Assembly: GCA_016703605.1 (NCBI GenBank) | Contig: JADJBU010000008.1 | Coordinates: 1 to 64,000, forward strand | Source of the DNA: Candidatus Villigracilis adiacens | Lineage (GTDB): Bacteria; Chloroflexota; Anaerolineae; Anaerolineales; Villigracilaceae | DNA length: 64,000 nt | Reading direction: 5' to 3' | Part shown: positions 25,107 through 33,395 of the stretch, one piece after another | Position numbering within the stretch: the stretch's first letter is position 1 | How the letters are laid out: each line of letters opens with the position of its first letter | The notes under the pieces: generated by a model | Seen by the model: the letters and a program-made list of their open reading frames with translations, nothing else | The model's database searches: none | Told to the model about the DNA's origin: nothing | Program-made: the position numbers and the translations under genes

Positions 25107-26432
25107 CTATTGGGCCGGTGTTAATTTGAGTACCTGTCCGTCTTTGGATTGGAGGTTGTACGTCCTTGTGGTTAAAAGGTAGATTTCATTGATTTTATCC
25201 GTTCCCAGCCCGAGGACATAGGTTCCACGGAAAGACATGTTTGCGATTTTTACCTCATTCATTGCCCAGGTTTGGTTTTCAGTTTGTGGCGGGGTGGCGG
25301 TAAAAAGCGTACCCTTGGTGGAAAGCCAGTCTGCAAAAATATATCGTCCATACAAATATGGGATTGCTTCCCCTCGATATACAAAGCCGCCTATCACCGC
25401 AAGTCCGGCTTTTCGGTCGTATTGCAGGATGGGATTAATGAACGCCTCACCCCGGGAACCAATATCGGCGCAGGTCGAAAACAATTCGGTTGCATCTTTG
25501 GGTTTAAAGCAATCGGTTCCTTCGCGAACATTCCAGCCATAGTTCCCGCCAGGGGAGATGATGTTTATTTCCTCCCATAGATCGTGCCCGACATCCGCAA
25601 CAAATAATTCATGACTGCCTGCGCTGTCAAACGAGAATCGATAGGGCTGGCGAAGACCGTAGGCATAAATCTCATCCAAACCATCTTCACCCACGAACGG
25701 GTTATCGGCAGGGATCGCATAGGGAGATTGCAAATCGACATCTATGCGTAAAATTTTCCCCAATAACGATTCCAGACTCTGCGCATGATGATAAGGATCC
25801 CCGCCCGGTCCGCCATCCCCTGTGCCAATGTATAAATATCCATCCGGTCCAAATGCGATTTGTCCGCCATCGTGGCTATAGTACGGTTGATCAATTTGTA
25901 AAATGACTTTTTCTGAATCCGGGTTTGCGAGATTTACATTGTTTTCTAAAACGCCGAATTCAGAAATGTAATTGGTATGATCCCAGTCTTCAGGAGCATT
26001 TTCGCGCAAGGGCGCGGTGTAATACACAAAGAAACGCCCGTTTTTCTCAAATTCCGGATGAAAAACCAGCCCCAACAAACCGCGTTCATCATACCCTGTT
26101 CGCAGATCAATCAAACGCTCTCTTAAATCAAGGAAGGGTTCAGGGAGAATTCCATATTGAGGGTCTATGATTTTAATTATGCCGCCCTGCTCTACGACAA
26201 ATAAACGCCCGCTGGTATCTGGCGGGGAAACGAGCGCGACGGGAACTGTAAAGCCGCTGGCGATCACCTCCGCATTGACGGATAGGGTTTCTTCCTGCGG
26301 GGCCAAAGTCGCTGTTTGAGCGGCGGCGGGAAGCGGTTCGTGGCCTCCTGTGGGGGTTGTCGCGATGTTGTTTGTCGTACAACCTGCCAGGAATAGAAGT
26401 TCGAATAAAAAAATACGGCTCACTTTGTTCAT
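25107..26432 (-). CDS. PQQ-dependent sugar dehydrogenase-like lipoprotein
   Basis: This is a six-bladed beta-propeller of the soluble glucose/aldose sugar dehydrogenase (GDH-B, Asd) family. An N-terminal signal ends in LLFLAGC, so Cys18 should be lipidated and the protein anchored outside the membrane. Motifs include ERGLLGLVFHPEF, the catalytic-histidine region YSHDGGQIAFGPDGYLYIGTGDGG, GKILRIDVD and YGLRQPYRFSFD. The mature length of about 420 residues suits the family. I chose ATG 26432 because it gives a proper signal peptide. In-frame starts farther upstream overlap the preceding gene. No PQQ synthesis genes are nearby, and substrate and cofactor are inferred from the family. Confidence 0.88.
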   Translation of the reverse strand: MNKVSRIFLFELLFLAGCTTNNIATTPTGGHEPLPAAAQTATLAPQEETLSVNAEVIASGFTVPVALVSPPDTSGRLFVVEQGGIIKIIDPQYGILPEPFLDLRERLIDLRTGYDERGLLGLVFHPEFEKNGRFFVYYTAPLRENAPEDWDHTNYISEFGVLENNVNLANPDSEKVILQIDQPYYSHDGGQIAFGPDGYLYIGTGDGGPGGDPYHHAQSLESLLGKILRIDVDLQSPYAIPADNPFVGEDGLDEIYAYGLRQPYRFSFDSAGSHELFVADVGHDLWEEINIISPGGNYGWNVREGTDCFKPKDATELFSTCADIGSRGEAFINPILQYDRKAGLAVIGGFVYRGEAIPYLYGRYIFADWLSTKGTLFTATPPQTENQTWAMNEVKIANMSFRGTYVLGLGTDKINEIYLLTTRTYNLQSKDGQVLKLTPAQ

Positions 26433-26484
26433 AGGATACCTGAATGGCATTTGAGAGATCGCGCCTCCAACAACATATCGTTTG

Positions 26485-27057
26485 TCATTGTTTGATTTTC
26501 TGATGGACGAATTTAATCGCTGCGCCTGCAGCGATCGCAACGGTCAACAGAAATAAAATATTCACCAGCGATAGTTTGATCATGGTGATAAGGCTTGTCG
26601 CTGCTACAACCCATGGATGTAGATTTGGATAAGCAGCCAACAGCAGCAGGATCCCGAAATTTTCAAGATAATCCAGCATCGCTGGAGCAAGTGGAAGAAG
26701 ATGGAGGTGTCTTGTAATTTTTGCGGCTGGCAGCAGGTAATTTAACAGGCAGATCAACGAGACTGCGTTGGTAACAAAAAATAAAATCGGATATATAAAA
26801 TCAAATGTGAGCAGATGCAAGAGATATAGTGAGCGTCCCTCTTCTCCGTAGGTTGTAAACAGCTGATTGACATAATCAACCGTATAAAAGAAAAATGTAT
26901 TGTCTAGAATGATGTTTCCCTGGGCGTGCTCTTCGAGCCTGGCGATATATCCGAAATTGAAAATAACAACGCTAAGCCCAATGAAGATCACCCATAACAG
27001 GATTGCGTATCGGGCCGTTGCCGAACGGTGCAACAAGAAATACGCAGAGTTAATCAT
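26485..27057 (-). CDS. Hypothetical multi-helix membrane protein
   Basis: The 190-residue protein is not recognised. It shows about five hydrophobic segments, beginning with AILLWVIFIGLSVVIFNFGYI and ending with a helix followed by a short basic tail (HQKIKQ). The loop YTVDYVNQLFTTYGEEGRSLYLLHLLTFDFIYP and MLDYLENFGIL are the most distinctive parts. I chose ATG 27057, ten bases after the stop of the DUF6958-like gene. An upstream in-frame start would overlap that gene heavily. It lies in a co-directional block with the sugar dehydrogenase. Confidence 0.65.
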   Translation of the reverse strand: MINSAYFLLHRSATARYAILLWVIFIGLSVVIFNFGYIARLEEHAQGNIILDNTFFFYTVDYVNQLFTTYGEEGRSLYLLHLLTFDFIYPILFFVTNAVSLICLLNYLLPAAKITRHLHLLPLAPAMLDYLENFGILLLLAAYPNLHPWVVAATSLITMIKLSLVNILFLLTVAIAAGAAIKFVHQKIKQ

Positions 27058-27067
27058 GGCAATGAGT

Positions 27068-27391
27068 TTATTTTTTGGAAGGTATGAGGCGAAAGCGCAA
27101 TGGAACCTGCCCCGGCACTCTTTCAAGAATGCTTCGCGCCTCAAGATCCAGTTGAACGGCTTTGGTATACCAGCGTATTGAGCCGGGCTTGGGAAACAGG
27201 TCCATTGAGATTTTTTTCTTTATCAGGTAGCCTCTGACGGCTTCCTCCATGTCCAAAAAAGATATCCCGCCTTTATCAGTTTTCTTTGAAAATGCGGAAA
27301 GGACTGCGTCGCGGATTATGTTGTATTTTGTCTCGTTTAGGTTTTCATGAATTTCCGGATGATTGACATTTAAGGCTTTTATGGAAGACAT
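27068..27391 (-). CDS. DUF6958-like small protein
   Basis: The 107-residue soluble protein has the pattern of small DUF6958 proteins as I remember them: an N-terminal HPEIHENLNETKYNIIRDAVLSAF helix, a short central region GGISFLDMEEAVRGYL, then GSIRWYTKAVQLDLEARSILERVPG. It looks like a winged-helix-like fold, but no function is known. AAAGGA lies eight bases before the ATG. The AraC regulator gene lies about 100 bases upstream on the same strand. Confidence 0.7.
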   Translation of the reverse strand: MSSIKALNVNHPEIHENLNETKYNIIRDAVLSAFSKKTDKGGISFLDMEEAVRGYLIKKKISMDLFPKPGSIRWYTKAVQLDLEARSILERVPGQVPLRFRLIPSKK

Positions 27392-27493
27392 GGGATGTAT
27401 CCTTTCGTTACATACAGATTCTAGTTTTGTCCTGCCAGCATGCGCTTTTGAATGAATTTGCGTAGTATAGCCATTCCCCGCATGTAATGCTTG

Positions 27494-28372
27494 TTAAATC
27501 CTGCTAATTTTTATAAGATGACGATACGTGGATGGGGAAGTACCGAACCTTTTTGAGAAGGCATGAATGAATGAACTCAGGCTGCCATAGCCCACCCTCA
27601 AGCCGATTTCTGTGACACTTTCGTCCGATGTCTCAAGCCTGTGCCGGGCTGAATCCAGCCGCAAGTTGATGATGTGCTGGCGGAGGGTAATGCCGAATGC
27701 CGCCTTGTACATGCGGATAAAATGGAACTCTGAAATACCAGTAGTTCTGGCAACCTCCCTTGCCTTCAGGCTGCTTGAAAAACAAGATTCTACAAACTGC
27801 CGGGCTTTTAATAACCGGGGTAATACGTCTTCGATTGTGCCGTCTTTGTGTTGCGCCATTTTTTGCAGCGCTTGCTGGCGGATACGCATTGATTGAATGA
27901 CCTCTCCAATGATCTCGTAACAAATATCCTCCAGGATTTCATTTACAAATCCACGATGATAGGCTTTCGCCATATCCATGACAAGCGATGTGACCTTGTC
28001 TCCCTGCAACAAAGGCAGGTTGTGTAACAATTTATCCAGGTCAGGAGGAATGCCCAAAAAGGATGCCATATCCTTGATGAACATCGGTCCGAGCCAGAGG
28101 ATGAGAATGGAGGAAGATTCGTCTTCATTAAGATGGGTCAGAAGAATGGGGTTGTGATCTGCCTGCGGGGAAAGGAACAGATACTGGGATGGGTCAACGG
28201 CGATCCCTGCAAGGGAGAAGGATGAATTGCCCATTGGGAACGCAAGCAACAGGTGTCCCAACTGCGGAATCGGCATGGAGCGGCGGACGTTTCCAAGCCA
28301 AAGCGTATTCAACGTGGATAATTCTCCGGTGGAGGGGTAGGGCATTGGTGCGTCTCTAAAGATGACGAGCAT
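27494..28372 (-). CDS. AraC-family transcriptional regulator
   Basis: The C-terminal 100 residues form a double helix-turn-helix: AREVARTTGISEFHFIRMYKAAFGITLRQHIINLRLDSARHRL, then VTEIGLRVGYGSLSSFIHAFSKRFGTSPSTYR. The N-terminal region (about residues 1-130) resembles an AraC-type ligand or dimerisation domain without a recognisable ligand motif. I chose ATG 28372, with AGGAAA upstream, giving 292 residues. The frame is open to 28498, but that extension reads through the terminator of the upstream gene. Possible targets are the downstream DUF6958, membrane protein and sugar dehydrogenase genes. Confidence 0.88.
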   Translation of the reverse strand: MLVIFRDAPMPYPSTGELSTLNTLWLGNVRRSMPIPQLGHLLLAFPMGNSSFSLAGIAVDPSQYLFLSPQADHNPILLTHLNEDESSSILILWLGPMFIKDMASFLGIPPDLDKLLHNLPLLQGDKVTSLVMDMAKAYHRGFVNEILEDICYEIIGEVIQSMRIRQQALQKMAQHKDGTIEDVLPRLLKARQFVESCFSSSLKAREVARTTGISEFHFIRMYKAAFGITLRQHIINLRLDSARHRLETSDESVTEIGLRVGYGSLSSFIHAFSKRFGTSPSTYRHLIKISRI

Positions 28373-28425
28373 TGTGTGTTTCCTACCTGATTTTAATTCA
28401 TCTACTTCGAAAGCCACGCGTTGAG

Positions 28426-28464
28426 AAAACGGGAGAATTCTGTTCGGTTGAATTCTCCCGTTTT
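28426..28464. terminator. Bidirectional terminator after the nitrilase gene
   Basis: The 15-bp perfect stem aaaacgggagaattc (28426-28440) with gaattctcccgtttt (28450-28464) has a nine-base loop and T/A runs on both sides. It separates the Lnt-like gene from the AraC gene and fixes the AraC start downstream of it. Confidence 0.85.
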
Positions 28465-28470
28465 GTTTAA

Positions 28471-29916
28471 TTACTGCGATACCTTTCGTGTTACCCACAT
28501 CCCCGCGAACAACGTGAGCAAGCCGACCAACATCACATTGCCAAGTATATCGCCAAGTTTCGGGTACAGCGTATTCACTGAGATGATCGGCACGCTCACT
28601 TTTTGGACACTGACGAAATCGGTGGCGGTGTCTTCGAATGAGTCCATTCGGCTCAGGACCTTGCCATACGGGTCGCTGACCAATGATACGCCCTGACCAG
28701 TTTGACGGAATATCGTCAATCCATTTTCCACGGCGCGGAAGGTTGCCATGCCTGCGTGGATGTCGCGCACGCCGAGCCAGTCTTGCGCGGGGACGATGAG
28801 CAAGTCCACGTTTTGTGCGCCAGCCTGTTTGACGATGTGCGGGAAGTCGGCGTCCCAGCAGATGATGGCGCTGAGTTTTCCGTAGGGTGTATCCACGGTT
28901 TGCAGAATCTGATTTCCTTTGAGCGTGCCTTCGAACATGTTGCCGCCGTATTTGATGTGATGCAGAACCACATCACCATTGGGGTCAACGATGTAGATCG
29001 AGTTCACAGGCGGAGTTTGCTCGATGTCAAATGTCGGCAGGACAACGTAAATGTTTTCTTCTTTGGCGAGTGCGCCTGCGTTTTGAATCATCGTTTCGAT
29101 CTGGTCGGTCATGCCGATCACACCGCCTTCTTGAATGACGACGATGTTTGCGCCGTCTTGTGCGAGCGTGCGGATCTGATTCAACTCGGCGGCGTGCAAT
29201 TCATCCATGGCTTGACGAAAACCCGCTTCGTCACCGTCTTTGAATTGACTCAGCGACTTGGAGAGAGTCCCCTCTGGGAGCGAGAAGCCTGCGATGACGG
29301 CGGTCTGCTCGGGTTGGGCGGGGAGTAGAGTCCGCACCCAGCCGAGAGAAAGGATGAGGACGAGCACCCCAGCTACAGTCCAGGAAAGAGGCGAAGCATT
29401 TCCTTCCCAAAAATGATTGACTGTGCTGGCGAATAAACTCATCACGAAGGTGATGCCCCATATCCCAAAGACGGATGCGATCTGCATGACGGGAAGGAAG
29501 CCGCGTTGTGAGTAGGCGGATGCGCCGAATGTGCCGAAGGGGCTGCCGTTGGCTTGGAAGAAGTCGAGGGCGGTGGCGGCGATGGGGAAGATGAAGAGCA
29601 TCCATGCGGAGTTGGGGATGCGGACGTGGAAGTAGCGGTCGATGACGACGGCGATCAGGGCGATAGGGGCGACGGCGAGGAAGAAGCCGACTTCACCAAG
29701 ACCTGGGAAGAAGGTGGCGCCGTTCCATGAAACGATCAGCGGGATGGCGGTGGCGAGCCAGAGCAGGAGGAAGTCGAGCCAGGGTTTTTCGCTCTGGCGA
29801 TAGAAACGCAGGACGAAGATCGGCGCGATCCACGCGGCGATGGGGACGTTCCATTTGCCGCCAGAGGCGATGAAGTTGAGGGCGAAGGCGATGAGAAGGA
29901 AGAGGTAGTGGGACAT
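28471..29916 (-). CDS. Apolipoprotein N-acyltransferase-like nitrilase
   Basis: The 481-residue protein has six to seven N-terminal membrane segments (about residues 1-200) followed by a carbon-nitrogen hydrolase domain (about 215-445) and one more C-terminal helix. This is the Lnt layout. The Glu-Lys-Cys triad is visible in VVIQEGG, HHIKYGGNMFEG and ICWDADFP (Cys353). Lnt adds the third acyl chain to lipoproteins; the window encodes several. The region between the triad residues is loosely similar to E. coli Lnt, so another membrane-bound nitrilase is possible. AAGGAG precedes the ATG. Confidence 0.85.
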   Translation of the reverse strand: MSHYLFLLIAFALNFIASGGKWNVPIAAWIAPIFVLRFYRQSEKPWLDFLLLWLATAIPLIVSWNGATFFPGLGEVGFFLAVAPIALIAVVIDRYFHVRIPNSAWMLFIFPIAATALDFFQANGSPFGTFGASAYSQRGFLPVMQIASVFGIWGITFVMSLFASTVNHFWEGNASPLSWTVAGVLVLILSLGWVRTLLPAQPEQTAVIAGFSLPEGTLSKSLSQFKDGDEAGFRQAMDELHAAELNQIRTLAQDGANIVVIQEGGVIGMTDQIETMIQNAGALAKEENIYVVLPTFDIEQTPPVNSIYIVDPNGDVVLHHIKYGGNMFEGTLKGNQILQTVDTPYGKLSAIICWDADFPHIVKQAGAQNVDLLIVPAQDWLGVRDIHAGMATFRAVENGLTIFRQTGQGVSLVSDPYGKVLSRMDSFEDTATDFVSVQKVSVPIISVNTLYPKLGDILGNVMLVGLLTLFAGMWVTRKVSQ

Positions 29917-29950
29917 GGGTGGCTCCTTGGGAGATTAGAGATTGGTTGAC

Positions 29951-30057
<107 letters not shown>

Positions 30058-30128
30058 GTCTGTGGTCGTTTGATGTTGTCATTCTACGAGTTGGCTCTCT
30101 CTTCCACATCGTCCATTCCACCCCAAAG

Positions 30129-30149
30129 CGGACACTGTCCGTTCGGACA
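30129..30149. promoter_or_regulatory. Three TGTCCG/CGGACA half-sites
   Basis: CGGACA (30129-30134), TGTCCG (30136-30141) and CGGACA (30144-30149) form two overlapping inverted repeats 28 bases before the kinase start. Their spacing suits a dimeric regulator, perhaps the NarL-type regulator encoded downstream. No direct evidence links them. Confidence 0.5.
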
Positions 30150-30176
30150 ATATGCGGCTGTGCAGGTTGAAGTACA

Positions 30177-31388
30177 ATGCGAAGCATGGACACAGCCAGC
30201 CTCAACCTTGACCGCAAGATGGTCTTCCCGTTCTATATTTTCCTGACCCTGTTGATGGGATATATGGGAGTTGCGTCGGTGCTGTCGGTTTGGGAGGCGG
30301 GGGAGACAATTGTTATCGTTTCCCTGGTTGTGTTGTTTCTCTTGCACATCAGTTTGTATTGGCTGAATGTGTTGTGGGTGACCCACAATGAGCGTTGGCT
30401 TTTGTTCTATTATCCATTACAGACGGCGGCGATGGTGGGAATTGTTTTGTTGTTGAATGGGCGTTCCACTGCGGGGTTGGCCTTCCTTTTTTCGGCGACG
30501 ATTTCGATTGTCGGCGAGGGGTTGGGGGTGTGGGGCAATACCCGCCGCGCTTTTTTCGTCGGTTTGTTTTATGTGGCGATGTTGTTGGGGTTTTTGTATC
30601 TGTTCTCTACCCGTGAGACGTTCTTCGGCTCGTTGACGGGACTGCTGGTGAACGGCGGTTCGATCATTTTGATGATGATGATGTTCAACCAGTTGTTCGT
30701 TCAACGGCAGAAGGCGATTGACCTTGCGGAGTCTTTGGAAAGTGCAAACGCCAAACTTGCCGCTTCTGCTGCCAAGATCGAATCATTGACTTTGCAGAAT
30801 GAACGTCAACGCATGGCGCGCGAATTGCATGACACACTCGCGCAAGGCGTGGCAGGATTGGTCTTGCAGCTTGAAGCTGTGAAAGCACATCTTGCATCCA
30901 ATCGAAGCGAACGTGCGGCTGAGATCGTGGAGCAATCCATCACACGCGCACGTAGTACGTTGGCTGAATCGCGCGCGGCGATTGATAATCTCCGTGCTGA
31001 GCCTGTCAATGTGGCGGATGTAGTACGTGAAAAAGTGGAAACCTTCAAACAGTCTACGGGTGTGGCGTGCGAGTTGGAACTTTCGGTGACAGAGAATCAA
31101 CTAGACCCCGAAACTCTTGACCATGCCATGCACATTTTGAGCGAGTCGCTCACGAACATTTCCCGCCATGCACAAGCAAGCAATGTGAAGGTTGTGTTTG
31201 CAATTCAAAATCAAAATCTGCAACTTGAAATCCGTGATAATGGCAAAGGATTTGATGTGAAGCAGGAAATAAAGGGACACTACGGCTTGGTCGGGATGCA
31301 CGAACGCGCGCGGCTGACGGGTGGAATGCTTGCGATTGAGTCAGATGCAAGCGGGACGTGCGTGCAATTCGTGGTGGGGAGGTCGTGA
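30177..31388 (+). CDS. NarL/DegS-type sensor histidine kinase
   Basis: The N-terminal half (to about residue 175) has six hydrophobic segments and no large extracytoplasmic loop, so it probably senses a membrane or intracellular signal. A coiled coil leads to the HisKA_3 dimerisation box RQRMARELHDTLAQGVAGL with the phosphoacceptor His near residue 219. The ATP-binding domain has ESLTNISRHAQA (N box), DNGKGFD and GLVGMHERARLTGG. Length is 403 residues from the ATG at 30177. An ATG three codons later is equally possible; neither has a clear ribosome site. Its partner regulator follows after a palindromic repeat. Confidence 0.9.
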   Translation: MRSMDTASLNLDRKMVFPFYIFLTLLMGYMGVASVLSVWEAGETIVIVSLVVLFLLHISLYWLNVLWVTHNERWLLFYYPLQTAAMVGIVLLLNGRSTAGLAFLFSATISIVGEGLGVWGNTRRAFFVGLFYVAMLLGFLYLFSTRETFFGSLTGLLVNGGSIILMMMMFNQLFVQRQKAIDLAESLESANAKLAASAAKIESLTLQNERQRMARELHDTLAQGVAGLVLQLEAVKAHLASNRSERAAEIVEQSITRARSTLAESRAAIDNLRAEPVNVADVVREKVETFKQSTGVACELELSVTENQLDPETLDHAMHILSESLTNISRHAQASNVKVVFAIQNQNLQLEIRDNGKGFDVKQEIKGHYGLVGMHERARLTGGMLAIESDASGTCVQFVVGRS

Positions 31389-31395
31389 TGACAAT

Positions 31396-31503
31396 TCGCG
31401 GGGCTGAAGCCCCTGCTCAGAACATGGAAGCCCCTTTGGGGCTGACGGCTGAGTCCGCTTTAGCAGACTTTCACGAACTGGGGCAGGGCTTCAGCCCGCC
31501 GAA
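31396..31503. repeat. Folded palindromic repeat, copy C
   Basis: Same layout and orientation as the copy at 12248: ggggctgaagcccc, CTCAGAACATGGAAG, hairpin agcccctttggggct, gtccgctttagcagac, TTTCACGAACTG and gggcttcagcccg. Arms differ in sequence between copies yet keep their pairing. It separates the kinase and regulator genes of one two-component system. Confidence 0.8.
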
Positions 31504-31578
31504 ATCAGCGCAAAGTAATATACCAAAGCAGTTACAAACAAAAAAGATTAACGCAAATCTGTTGGCAAGGGGTGCGTC

Positions 31579-32223
31579 ATGATTCGCGTGATGATCACGG
31601 ATGACCATCTCATCGTCCGCGAGGGATTGCGGTTGATCCTTGAAACTGCGGATGATATTGAAGTCGTTGGTGAAGCGGTGGATGGCGTGGAGTGTCTTGA
31701 GCTCGCTGCGAAATTAAATCCCCAGGTCATTCTCATGGATCTGCAAATGCCGCGCATGGACGGCATCACCGCCATTGGTTATTTGCGAAAAGGGTTTCCT
31801 GAAATCGCCATCGTCATTCTCACCACCTATAACGAAGATGACTTGATGATCCGTGGTTTGCAATCTGGAGCGCGCGGATATTTGCTCAAAGACTCAAGCC
31901 GCGAAAGTTTATTGGATACGATTTATGCTGCCGCGAAAGGCGAGACGTTGCTCAAGCCTGAAATCCTCGCGCGTGTGCTTGCGCCTCAATCCGCGCCCAA
32001 GCCTGTTTCGTCAACCCAAACCAATTCCACGCTGACAGAACGCGAACTCGAAGTGCTGCAACTCGCGGCAAAAGGGGAACGGAATAAAGAAATGGCGTAC
32101 AAACTGGGAATCACCGAACGAACGGTGAAGGCTCACTTGCAAAGTATCTATCAAAAATTTGGGGTTGATTCCCGCGCGGCAGCGGTGGCTGTGGCGGCGG
32201 GGAAGGGATTGTTGGAGAATTAA
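31579..32223 (+). CDS. NarL/LuxR-family response regulator
   Basis: The receiver domain starts IRVMITDDHLIVREGL, has phosphoacceptor Asp54 in LMDLQMPRMDG and the conserved Lys in YLLKDSS. The C-terminal LuxR-type helix-turn-helix reads LTERELEVLQLAAKGERNKEMAYKLGITERTVKAHL. Length is 214 residues, standard for the family. AGGGG precedes the ATG. It pairs with the upstream kinase. Possible targets include the nearby exporter genes, by analogy with Liar/DesR-type systems, but this is inference. Confidence 0.93.
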   Translation: MIRVMITDDHLIVREGLRLILETADDIEVVGEAVDGVECLELAAKLNPQVILMDLQMPRMDGITAIGYLRKGFPEIAIVILTTYNEDDLMIRGLQSGARGYLLKDSSRESLLDTIYAAAKGETLLKPEILARVLAPQSAPKPVSSTQTNSTLTERELEVLQLAAKGERNKEMAYKLGITERTVKAHLQSIYQKFGVDSRAAAVAVAAGKGLLEN

Positions 32224-32228
32224 ATAAA

Positions 32229-32292
32229 AGGTGACATTCACTTTTGCGAAGCACCCCGTAGAGAAGCGGAGCGGGCAAAGTGACTGTCACCT
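32229..32292. repeat. Palindromic repeat aggtgac...gtcacct
   Basis: AGGTGACATTCACTTT at the left and AAAGTGACTGTCACCT at the right are near-perfect inverted arms enclosing a short GC-rich core. It lies between convergent genes. No T run follows on the plus strand, so a terminator role is uncertain. Confidence 0.65.
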
Positions 32293-32360
32293 AATGAAGG
32301 ATGTTTCAGAGTAGAAAAGTTTAGGTGGGCAAACAAGCCTCGGCGGGATTGAGGCGTTGA

Positions 32361-33395
32361 TCAGGATTTGAGTCTGCGCGAGACTCGCAGGAGCAACCCA
32401 AACAGCAGAGCAAAAAAGAGGGCGAAGACCAGCACATTCCAACCGTTGGTGTACGCGTCGCCGACGGCAAGGCGGGAAAGGGTTGTGATGGGCGAAATGT
32501 TCAAGAGGGTGCTGATGCCCACGCCTGCCAACAGCAACAGGGAGTAGGTGAATTGTGAGCGTTCGCGGTCTTGTAAAAATGCGGCGCTTAGTGCTGCCGA
32601 TGTGGAGGAGATGCCCGCAATGACCAACGCCAGCAAAAGGATCCAGCCGGTGTTTTGAATGACGATGTTGTTGACCTGCATTAACGTCAGCCAGGCAATG
32701 CATTGTAAGACGGCAAGAAAGACAGCCGCTGTGATCTTCGCGCCAATCATCCCGCTGATGGTTAACGGCGCAGAGAGCAAAGTTTGCAGGGTTTTGCCTT
32801 CCACTTCTTCTGTGATCATATCAATGGACATGCTCCCGGCAACGAAAGCGGGGAAGAACATCAACATGGGAATGAGTACCGAATAAACGAACTCAAACGA
32901 GGTCGCCGGTTTGCCTTGCAAGTCGGTATAGCGGACTTCGATGCCTTTTTCTGCCCGCAGATAATTTTCATATTGCTTGAGCGGCTCCTGGATCACCATG
33001 CGAATCAGCGAACTGATTGTGTCGGAGTCTGGTAAATAAAGCTTGACTTCGGTATTTCCATTCGCATCGCGAGGGGTATCAACGAGTGCGAGTACCTCAT
33101 TACGATAAAACCCGGCTTGCGCTTCTTGAATGGTTGGATATGTCGTAACGCCCAATCCGCGTTCGCTCATGAGCCTAGCCAGCGGACTTTCGGCATCGCC
33201 AACCACGCCAACGCGGATGCCCCCATCGCTAAATCGCAGGATGGTATCCGGGTCATAGAGCGAGAGCATACCCAGCAACAAGCCCGATGAGAACGAGGCA
33301 ATGAAGAACTGGATCAGGATCGAAATGATGATGGTGCGGTCACGCAGCACCGAAGTCAATTCTTTTTTGAAGATAGCCAGAAATGGGAAGATCAT
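32361..33395 (-). CDS. ABC-2 type transporter permease
   Basis: The 344-residue permease has one N-terminal helix, an extracytoplasmic loop of about 130 residues (about 60-190), and five to six C-terminal helices. This is the ABC-2/NatB-type layout of drug, sodium or lipid exporters. EEVEGKTLQTLLSAPLTISGMIGAKI is the typical segment after the second helix. Its start overlaps the stop of the upstream permease by four bases (ATGA), indicating translational coupling. The ATPase is encoded divergently at 35063. Confidence 0.88.
   Translation of the reverse strand: MIFPFLAIFKKELTSVLRDRTIIISILIQFFIASFSSGLLLGMLSLYDPDTILRFSDGGIRVGVVGDAESPLARLMSERGLGVTTYPTIQEAQAGFYRNEVLALVDTPRDANGNTEVKLYLPDSDTISSLIRMVIQEPLKQYENYLRAEKGIEVRYTDLQGKPATSFEFVYSVLIPMLMFFPAFVAGSMSIDMITEEVEGKTLQTLLSAPLTISGMIGAKITAAVFLAVLQCIAWLTLMQVNNIVIQNTGWILLLALVIAGISSTSAALSAAFLQDRERSQFTYSLLLLAGVGISTLLNISPITTLSRLAVGDAYTNGWNVLVFALFFALLFGLLLRVSRRLKS

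Noticed and set aside
28373..28498. N-terminal extension of the AraC regulator to 28498
   Set aside because: It would read through a 15-bp bidirectional terminator and overlap the nitrilase gene; ATG 28372 has a ribosome site.
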